Origin: JBKEAJ01 sp047972135
Lineage (GTDB): Bacteria; Bacteroidota; Bacteroidia; Bacteroidales; Prolixibacteraceae
Direction of reading: 5' to 3'
DNA length: 5,013 nt
NCBI GenBank assembly: GCA_047972135.1
Contig: JBKEAJ010000161.1
Coordinates: forward strand, 1-5,013
The notes below the pieces were generated by a model. The model was not told the origin of the DNA. It searched no databases and saw nothing but the letters and a program-made list of their open reading frames with translations. This document shows, one piece after another, positions 1 through 4,364 of this stretch. The translations under genes and the position numbers were made by a program. The stretch's first letter is position 1, and every line of letters starts with the position of its first letter.

Positions 1-143
1 ACGATTGCTACCTGCACGCCTTTATCGGATATTTCCAGTATTTGCTTAGCGTAGTCGTTAATTCTGTCGGGGTCGATACCGTATTTTTGTTTTCCCATGA
101 GCGACTCGCCGCTCAGTTTTAGTAAAATTCTTTTGTATGCCAT
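1..143 (-). CDS. pyrH: UMP kinase (uridylate kinase), N-terminal part, cut by window edge
   Basis: UMP kinase phosphorylates UMP to UDP with ATP in the cytoplasm, a step of pyrimidine nucleotide synthesis. Bacterial PyrH belongs to the amino-acid-kinase fold and works as a hexamer. Only the first 47 codons are present, reading leftward off the window. The protein begins MAYKRILLKLSGESLMG, which is the characteristic PyrH N-terminus: a short beta strand followed by the K-L-SGE nucleotide-binding loop. It continues with YGIDPDRINDYA and the helix leading to a V-Q-V-A-I strand, as in full-length family members of about 235 aa. The ATG (141-143) is the natural start, because the family begins only a few residues before the KLSGE loop. 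It is preceded by an A-rich leader and no Shine-Dalgarno sequence. It lies 35 bp after the stop of the UbiD-family gene on the same strand, so co-transcription is possible, although a -7-like box also lies in the gap. The identification is firm; the rest of the gene is outside the window. Confidence 0.95.
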   Translation of the reverse strand, partial: MAYKRILLKLSGESLMGKQKYGIDPDRINDYAKQILEISDKGVQVAI

Positions 144-155
144 TTTTTTTATTTA

Positions 156-163
156 CAAAGTTA
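156..163 (-). promoter_or_regulatory. Possible -7 box (TAACTTTG) before pyrH
   Basis: Read on the minus strand, TAACTTTG matches the Bacteroidetes -7 consensus TAnnTTTG and ends 12 bases before the pyrH ATG. No TTG/TTTG -33 element is seen 19-21 bp upstream, where the end of the UbiD-family coding sequence lies. A transcript from here would have a very short leader. It may be an internal promoter giving pyrH independent expression, or a chance match in AT-rich sequence. Confidence 0.3.
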
Positions 164-178
164 ATCAAATTGTTGTAT

Positions 179-2050
179 TCAGCAGAGTTCATCGCCAAAA
201 GCTACTGCTCCGTCGTTGCGCATCATTTCTGTATATTTCTTTGAGGGTGATACTATAAAATCGCCAAGATTAAGCTCGTCCCAACGTTCATCCACTCTTT
301 TGATAGTTTTAGAGTCCGAAATTACCACATTCGGCCATTGTCTTTTGAAATTATGACTTTCCTTTTTCTTAGAACTTGCATCAATCACTATCATCTTGTC
401 AGAGAAGTATATATCTCTTTTTGGGTCGATATTTCCCATCAGCACCCATAGCGCACTGAATGTATCTTCGATAGGAACTGCCTTATCGAACATCACAACA
501 ATACTATATCTATCCTTGTATTTGTCTATTGCAGAGCTTATTGTGTGGTCAATATTTTTTATCTTTTCTGTGTCTGTTTTTATGAAAGCTATATTTTCTG
601 TTGATACTTTTAGCTCTTGGATAACATTCAACTCCTCGCTTTCGGTCGTTTTATGCTTTGTATATGAGTTCGTTACATCAACTTCCTCGTCCATCTTTCT
701 TGTGGCGTCAATTCCAAGTTTTGAGCCGTAGGAAAAGTGCGGAGCGGTGTGGTCCAGCACGTCAAGCGGGCCGGTAGAAAAAAACAAGTCTCTGTCGATT
801 TTTACACTCTCCATTAGGTGTTTCAGCAATGTTTTGTCGTCTCTTATATTTATGTCTCTGTCAACAACAACAATCACCTTATTAAACATCATTTGTCCTG
901 CACCCCAAAGGGTACTCATTACTTTCTGTGCCTGTCCGGGATATGATTTTTTTATTTTTACAATACAAAGGTTGTGTGCTACGCCGTAGAAAGGCAGATA
1001 CATATCTACAATCTCCTGCACCATTGTCATTCTGATGGGAGTAAGAAAAATTTGTTCGGTGGCACTGCCTATGTATGCATCCTCTTGTGGCGGTACTCCC
1101 ACTATTGTTGTGGGGTATACGGCATCTTTGCGATGGGTAATGGCAGTAAGGTGAAACTTAGGATAGTAATCTGCAAGTGAGTAGAAGCCGGTATGGTCTC
1201 CAAAAGGACCCTCTAATACAAAATCTTCGTGTGGGTCAACATATCCCTCTATTACGAAATCTGCATCCTCTGGCACCCATATATCATTGGTAATACACTT
1301 CACCATCTGTACTTTTTTCTTGCGGAGAAAACCGGCAAGCATCATTTCGTCTATATTTTCGGGTAGTGGTGCGGTAGCGGAGTATGTGTAGGCAGGGTCG
1401 CCGCCCAGCACCACCGATATAGGCATCTTGATGCCGAGTTCTTTATATTTTGCAAAATGATTAGCTCCTGTTTTGTGTCTGTGCCAATGCATGCCTGTAG
1501 TTTTGTTGTCGAGTATCTGCATGCGGTACATGCCCACGTTTCTGTTTCCGCTTGTCGGGTCTTCGGTGAACACCATCGGTAGTGTAATAAATTTCCCTCC
1601 GTCGTGGGGCCAGCATTTCAGTATGGGTAGTTTCGACAAATCGGGTTCATCCATTATCACCTGCTGACATGCTCCTTTCTTAGATGTTTTTTTAGGTAGC
1701 CACGAGGCGATTTTACCTAGTTGAGGTAAGACCTTGAGCTTGTCTGTAAAGGAGAGTCGCTCTTTTGTTATTTCCTCAAACAGGGAGTTTATTTCTTGCT
1801 GTATCTCCGACAGGGAGTTGATGCCCAGTGATAAAGCCATTCTTTTATGGCTCCCGAACATATTAATCAGAATAGGAAAATCCGTACCATTGTCAGTAAA
1901 TAGAACAGCCTTTCCACCGCCTTCGGATTTGCTAATGCGGTCTATTATTTCCGTAATTTCAAGCTCGGTGTCCACGGATTTGGCGATGGTAATCAGTTCA
2001 TTTCCATTTTTCAGAGTCTTGATAAAATCTCTAAGGCTGTTGTATGACAT
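179..2050 (-). CDS. UbiD-family prenyl-FMN-dependent decarboxylase, long form
   Basis: UbiD-family enzymes reversibly decarboxylate aromatic or alpha,beta-unsaturated acids using prenylated FMN made by a UbiX partner; no ubiX is in the window. The 623-aa product shows the family hallmarks in order. GNRNVGMYR at 168-176 contains the presumed metal/cofactor ligand Asn171 and catalytic Arg176. HWHRHKTGANH at 188-198 probably supplies the ligand His192. VIEG contains Glu268, and EGPFGDHTGFYS (280-291) contains the proton-relay pair Glu280 and Asp285. YGSKLGIDAT at 441-450 contains a cofactor-contacting Lys444. It is longer than E. coli UbiD (about 500 aa). Residues about 465-623 form a C-terminal extension, found in the long forms annotated as menaquinone-biosynthesis decarboxylases in Bacteroidetes and epsilonproteobacteria. 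The substrate cannot be read from sequence; a role in quinone synthesis (1,4-dihydroxy-6-naphthoate-type or 4-hydroxybenzoate-type decarboxylation) is family-based inference. The ATG at 2048-2050 follows an A-rich leader. It is divergent from nrnA and upstream of pyrH. Confidence 0.9.
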   Translation of the reverse strand: MSYNSLRDFIKTLKNGNELITIAKSVDTELEITEIIDRISKSEGGGKAVLFTDNGTDFPILINMFGSHKRMALSLGINSLSEIQQEINSLFEEITKERLSFTDKLKVLPQLGKIASWLPKKTSKKGACQQVIMDEPDLSKLPILKCWPHDGGKFITLPMVFTEDPTSGNRNVGMYRMQILDNKTTGMHWHRHKTGANHFAKYKELGIKMPISVVLGGDPAYTYSATAPLPENIDEMMLAGFLRKKKVQMVKCITNDIWVPEDADFVIEGYVDPHEDFVLEGPFGDHTGFYSLADYYPKFHLTAITHRKDAVYPTTIVGVPPQEDAYIGSATEQIFLTPIRMTMVQEIVDMYLPFYGVAHNLCIVKIKKSYPGQAQKVMSTLWGAGQMMFNKVIVVVDRDINIRDDKTLLKHLMESVKIDRDLFFSTGPLDVLDHTAPHFSYGSKLGIDATRKMDEEVDVTNSYTKHKTTESEELNVIQELKVSTENIAFIKTDTEKIKNIDHTISSAIDKYKDRYSIVVMFDKAVPIEDTFSALWVLMGNIDPKRDIYFSDKMIVIDASSKKKESHNFKRQWPNVVISDSKTIKRVDERWDELNLGDFIVSPSKKYTEMMRNDGAVAFGDELC

Positions 2051-2119
2051 AAGTTCTTTTTCTTAATATTCTTAATCTTGTTCGTCTTCTCGTTCAGGAC
2101 ATTCCCCAAATGTGCTCTA

Positions 2120-2150
2120 CAAATGTACAGCGCATACAAGTACAAACCAA
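2120..2150 (-). promoter_or_regulatory. Bacteroidetes-type promoter for the UbiD-family gene
   Basis: On the minus strand, TTG (2148-2150), a 20-bp spacer and TACATTTG (2120-2127) fit the Bacteroidetes sigma-ABfr pattern TTTG-N19-21-TAnnTTTG. Transcription would start around 2110-2115, leaving a leader of about 60 nt before the ATG at 2050. The -33 match is only three bases, so it is suggestive rather than decisive. Confidence 0.5.
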
Positions 2151-2159
2151 GAAATATAT

Positions 2160-2167
2160 TATCTTTG
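2160..2167 (+). promoter_or_regulatory. -7 box (TATCTTTG) of the nrnA promoter
   Basis: TATCTTTG is an exact match to the Bacteroidetes -7 consensus and is followed by TAC. It lies 19 bases before the nrnA ATG, giving a predicted leader of only about 12-15 nt. No clear TTTG -33 element is present at the expected distance (about 2137-2141). It sits back to back with the minus-strand promoter of the UbiD-family gene. Its position inside the possible upstream extension of the ORF also supports the start at 2187. Confidence 0.5.
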
Positions 2168-2186
2168 TACACTCAAAAGACACTCA

Positions 2187-3215
2187 ATGCAGGATAAATC
2201 CAAGTTTGATACCATCAAAACTCTATTTGAAGAGGCGAAAAATATAGTTGTAATCCCACATGTAAACCCTGATGGCGATGGGATAGGGGCATCTACTGCA
2301 CTATGCAAATTGTTTGTGGCAATGGGTAAAAACAGTATAGTGGCAATTCCCAACACGCCTCCAGCGTACTTGAATTGGCTTGCAGAGGGGATACAAGCAT
2401 TGAGTTACGACAAGGAAGAAGACGCCAAGTTGATAGAGGAGAACATATCAAGAGCAGATTTGCTTGTTATCACCGACTTCAACGAAATGTCGAGAGTAGG
2501 AAAACTGCGTCCTCTCGTAGAGGCTTATGAGGGGAACACACTTGCCATCGACCATCATCCAGTGTCTGAAACGCAGTGGACGGCAAGCCTCATCGAGTCG
2601 GGAGAATGCGCAACATGTGCTGTTGTCTATAATCTTTTGGTAAAGATTGGTTTGCATGATAAACTAGGTGCTTCGGTAGCAGAAAGTTTGTATGCAGGTT
2701 TGCTGACAGATACGGGAAATTTCAGTCATGGCATAAATACATCAATGCCCTACAAGGTGGCAGGAGGTCTGATTGAATGTGGCGTTGAGCATCAGAAGGT
2801 AGTTGAGAATCTTTTTCATCAAGAGAAACTCTCATCACTGAGGTTGAGGGGTTTTTGCCTGAGCGAAAAACTTGTAGTTTTAGAAGAATTGAACACCGCC
2901 TATATCTGTCTGAGCTATGAAGAACTTAGTAAGTTTGAGTTTGAGCCGGGCGATTTGGAGGGGATTGTAAATTATCCCTTGTCAATAAAGGGCATTAAGG
3001 TGTCGGCATTGTTTACGGAGCAGCAAGAGGGACAGACAAAGATTTCCCTACGCTCCAAAGGTGATTTTGCGGTGAATGAGCTTGCCGCTAAGCTGTACAA
3101 TGGGGGAGGACATAAGAATGCGGCAGGCGCAAAACAATATCACACTCCGGAAAAGGTTTTGAACCGATTATTGCGAGAACTTCCTAATTATAAGGTAGAA
3201 CTTGCCACAAACTGA
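2187..3215 (+). CDS. nrnA: NrnA-type DHH phosphoesterase (oligoribonuclease / pAp phosphatase)
   Basis: NrnA degrades 2-5-nt RNAs (nanoRNA) to mononucleotides. Many members also dephosphorylate 3'-phosphoadenosine 5'-phosphate, a by-product of sulfate assimilation. It is cytoplasmic and Mn2+-dependent. The 342-aa protein has all DHH subfamily 1 signatures. HVNPDGDGIGAS holds His25, Asp29 and Asp31. VITDFN holds Asp97. The name-giving IDHHP holds Asp122-His123-His124. LYAGLLTDTGNFSHG holds Asp175. The C-terminal DHHA1 domain carries the substrate-binding glycine motif GGGHKNAAGA at 306-315. Length fits the family (about 310-345 aa). The frame stays open upstream to a GTG at 2112. The ATG at 2187 was chosen because the homologous protein begins shortly before the first beta strand (NIVVIPHVNPDGD) and because a -7 box lies between 2112 and 2187. 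It is divergent from the UbiD-family gene; the lipoprotein gene follows 184 bp downstream on the same strand. Family assignment is secure; which of the two activities dominates is not visible. Confidence 0.93.
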   Translation: MQDKSKFDTIKTLFEEAKNIVVIPHVNPDGDGIGASTALCKLFVAMGKNSIVAIPNTPPAYLNWLAEGIQALSYDKEEDAKLIEENISRADLLVITDFNEMSRVGKLRPLVEAYEGNTLAIDHHPVSETQWTASLIESGECATCAVVYNLLVKIGLHDKLGASVAESLYAGLLTDTGNFSHGINTSMPYKVAGGLIECGVEHQKVVENLFHQEKLSSLRLRGFCLSEKLVVLEELNTAYICLSYEELSKFEFEPGDLEGIVNYPLSIKGIKVSALFTEQQEGQTKISLRSKGDFAVNELAAKLYNGGGHKNAAGAKQYHTPEKVLNRLLRELPNYKVELATN

Positions 3216-3231
3216 CAAAATAGAAATAAAT

Positions 3232-3252
3232 GTTTTAGTAGTAGACTAAAAC
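3232..3252. other. Perfect 8-bp hairpin between nrnA and the lipoprotein gene
   Basis: GTTTTAGT (3232-3239), loop AGTAG, and ACTAAAAC (3245-3252) form a perfect 8-bp inverted repeat that begins 17 bases after the nrnA stop. The stem is AT-rich, and the nearest T run (TTTTT at 3259-3263) starts 7 bases after it, so it would be a weak intrinsic terminator of nrnA. It also covers the place where the -33 element of the following promoter should be. An operator for a dimeric regulator is therefore an alternative reading. Confidence 0.45.
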
Positions 3253-3256
3253 TTAC

Positions 3257-3264
3257 TATTTTTG
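3257..3264 (+). promoter_or_regulatory. Possible -7 box (TATTTTTG) for the lipoprotein gene
   Basis: TATTTTTG followed by C fits the Bacteroidetes -7 consensus TAnnTTTG. The region 19-21 bp upstream contains TTTTAG rather than TTTG and is part of the 8-bp inverted repeat at 3232-3252. A transcript from here would have a leader of about 130 nt containing the 16-bp tandem repeats. The match is plausible but unproven. Confidence 0.4.
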
Positions 3265-3298
3265 CGTTTCAAGAAAAATAACAATAACCGTCAGGCTG

Positions 3299-3330
3299 AT
3301 ATCCAAAAATCCGAATATCTGAAAATCTGA
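3299..3330 (+). repeat. Two tandem 16-bp repeats (ATATCYRAAAATCYGA)
   Basis: Two adjoining 16-bp units, 3299-3314 and 3315-3330, agree at 13 of 16 positions (differences at unit positions 6, 7 and 14). They lie in the long leader of the lipoprotein gene. GTCAG (3290-3294) and CTGAC (3327-3331) also flank them as a 5-bp inverted pair. No function is apparent. Confidence 0.6.
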
Positions 3331-3399
3331 CAGTTGTCAAAATATAAACAGCAAAAGCATAAAGCCTATAGCTTACAGCTTATTGCAAAAAGAAAACAG

Positions 3400-3990
3400 A
3401 TGAGACAGAATAAAATAGTTTTTGCACTTATATCGACATTGATACTTGGCAGTATATTTTACTCCTGTAAGGACACAGTAACTTACGCAGAGAAAGATAC
3501 TGAAGAGCAAGCAAAGTTGCAAGAGTTTTTGGATATCAATAATATAACGGTAGAACCCGACAGTGGGATTTACTTTATCCAAGAAGATTCTTTAAAAGGT
3601 TTTGGAGATACTATAAAGGATTATGACAGGGTATATTTATATATGAATATTTATTCCGTTGGCGATACAGGTTCGCTTGCATGGATGTATTCGACTGATT
3701 ATTACCAGCTGAACCCGGAGATTATTACGCCGGTTTATTCTTCTTTCAACACTTCTTCTTATTCATATCGGTCTTATACTGCCAATCCTGGTCTTTATCG
3801 TGGTATTACGCAAATGCTTAGCGAAGGCAATGCCCAAGCTCAGATAATCATCCCTTCGCAATATGGTTTAGGACCCGATAATAAATCGAACTCTTCAGGA
3901 GTAACTTACTACTATGGGTTTTCGACTTTGGTTTACTATCTGAAAATAAATAGGGTTATTCCAGACACTGTAAGCACGCACACAGATTAA
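3400..3990 (+). CDS. FKBP-like lipoprotein (probably the Bacteroidales DUF4827 type)
   Basis: The 196-aa product starts with a lipoprotein signal peptide: MRQNK, a hydrophobic stretch (IVFALISTLILGSIF) and a lipobox ending YSC with Cys23 as the lipidation site. It should therefore be anchored in a membrane facing the periplasm or the cell surface. The mature part follows the order of an FKBP-type peptidyl-prolyl isomerase. DSGIYFIQED (54-63) is followed by a strand-rich block DRVYLYMNIYSVGDTG (76-91). MLSEGNAQAQIIIPSQYGLGP (139-159) resembles the FKBP 'M-x-x-G-x..IP-x-x-x-x-YG' core, and the protein ends in a terminal strand LVYYLKINRVI. By eye, the usual FD pair after the first tyrosine and the tyrosine of the AYG motif are missing, so isomerase activity is doubtful. 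I recall this kind of protein as DUF4827 in Bacteroidales, which is memory, not a search. The ATG at 3400 was preferred to a TTG at 3334 because it places the charged n-region directly before the hydrophobic core. Confidence 0.75.
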   Translation: MRQNKIVFALISTLILGSIFYSCKDTVTYAEKDTEEQAKLQEFLDINNITVEPDSGIYFIQEDSLKGFGDTIKDYDRVYLYMNIYSVGDTGSLAWMYSTDYYQLNPEIITPVYSSFNTSSYSYRSYTANPGLYRGITQMLSEGNAQAQIIIPSQYGLGPDNKSNSSGVTYYYGFSTLVYYLKINRVIPDTVSTHTD

Positions 3991-4068
3991 GTAGCAGGAC
4001 TTAGAGCTTAATAGAAAAGAGAAATATAAAATACAAATATACCTGAAAGTGCAATAGCAGAACACAAA

Positions 4069-4098
4069 GGTCATTGCGAGCGTCAGCGAAACAATCTG
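4069..4098. repeat. Fragment resembling the dispersed 'ATTGCGAGCG...GCAATCT' repeat
   Basis: GGTCATTGCGAGCG followed by TCAGCGAAACAATCTG resembles the short palindromic-type intergenic repeat with the pattern GTCATTGCGAGC..AGCGAAGCAATCT, seen in many unrelated bacterial genomes. The outer ATTG/CAAT and inner CG pairs give an imperfect inverted repeat. The resemblance is from memory; copy number in this genome cannot be seen here. Confidence 0.45.
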
Positions 4099-4143
4099 TT
4101 CTTTGCTGTTCGCATAGTTCACCTCTGCTCCTTTTGATTCCTC

Positions 4144-4164
4144 TTCATAGCATAAATCTATGAA
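4144..4164. repeat. 7-bp inverted repeat with 7-nt loop
   Basis: TTCATAG (4144-4150), loop CATAAAT, and CTATGAA (4158-4164) form a perfect inverted repeat. It has no T tract on either side, so it does not look like an intrinsic terminator. It lies 154 bp after the lipoprotein stop codon, and no role can be assigned. Confidence 0.4.
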
Positions 4165-4233
4165 AGTCTATTTTCAATTGCAAATCTAATAGCTGTTCGC
4201 TTACAGCCTACACCTACGGCATATAGCATTTTT

Positions 4234-4265
4234 AAACCCTAAACCCTAAACCCTAAACCCTAAAC
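4234..4265 (+). repeat. AAACCCT tandem array (4 full units plus AAAC)
   Basis: Four perfect 7-bp AAACCCT units occupy 4234-4261 and a partial AAAC follows (4262-4265). The unit equals the plant-type telomere repeat (TTTAGGG on the minus strand), but here it is embedded between bacterial genes. On the minus strand it gives four GGG runs separated by TTTA loops, the minimum for an intramolecular G-quadruplex. The perfect units suggest recent slippage growth, so copy number may vary. Confidence 0.9.
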
Positions 4266-4327
4266 AGTTCAACGATTAAACAAATCAACAAATCAACAAT
4301 TAAACAGTTCAACAAATCAACAAAAAA
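4264..4327 (+). repeat. Degenerate 8-bp-period array, eight units
   Basis: Eight successive 8-mers all start with AC: ACAGTTCA, ACGATTAA, ACAAATCA, ACAAATCA, ACAATTAA, ACAGTTCA, ACAAATCA and ACAAAAAA. The first unit shares its first two bases with the end of the AAACCCT array, so the two arrays are fused. The array ends 4 bp before the -7 box of the nuclease gene and fills the place where a -33 element would be. Confidence 0.8.
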
Positions 4328-4331
4328 TACC

Positions 4332-4339
4332 TACCTTTG
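4332..4339 (+). promoter_or_regulatory. -7 box (TACCTTTG) for the Rpn-type nuclease gene
   Basis: TACCTTTG followed by C is an exact match to the Bacteroidetes -7 consensus, 25 bases before the ATG at 4365, giving a predicted leader of about 20 nt. No TTG -33 element is present, because the expected position (about 4309-4313) lies in the 8-bp repeat array (TTCAACAAATC). There is no usable Shine-Dalgarno sequence; AGAGGA at 4342-4347 is too far from the ATG. Confidence 0.5.
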
Positions 4340-4364
4340 CAAGAGGACATAAAACTCAACAGTC

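Larger units (their letters stand above)
3991..4364. other. Gene-free, repeat-rich intergenic region
   Basis: No credible gene is present; plus-strand frames are short. It contains, in order, a dispersed-repeat-like fragment (4069-4098), the 9-mer GCTGTTCGC twice (4105-4113 and 4192-4200), a 7-bp stem-loop (4144-4164), an AAACCCT array (4234-4265), an 8-bp-period array (4264-4327) and a -7 box (4332-4339). No strong intrinsic terminator for the lipoprotein gene is visible, so read-through toward the nuclease gene is possible. Confidence 0.7.

Noticed and set aside
396..2066. Several plus-strand open frames across the UbiD-family gene
   Set aside because: All are antisense to a complete gene with conserved catalytic motifs; their translations look random.
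2112..2186. Upstream extension of the NrnA frame from a GTG at 2112 (25 extra residues)
   Set aside because: The extension (LYKCTAHTSTNQEIYYLC...) is not like the NrnA N-terminus, overlaps both promoter elements, and the ATG at 2187 gives the normal family start.
3334..3399. TTG start adding 22 residues to the lipoprotein
   Set aside because: It would place a basic 22-residue stretch ahead of a normal signal peptide; ATG at 3400 gives a standard lipoprotein signal with Cys23.
3895..4122. 75-codon open frame on the minus strand at the end of the lipoprotein gene
   Set aside because: It is partly antisense to the lipoprotein and partly made of the dispersed-repeat fragment; it has no start signal or recognisable domain.
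4144..4164. Intrinsic terminator of the lipoprotein gene
   Set aside because: The stem is AT-rich and there is no T run after it on either strand.
4234..4265. True telomere or eukaryotic contamination
   Set aside because: The array is short and internal, with bacterial genes on both sides; slippage of a 7-mer is the simpler reading.
4234..4327. CRISPR array
   Set aside because: Units of 7 and 8 bp are directly adjoining with no spacers, and no cas gene is present.
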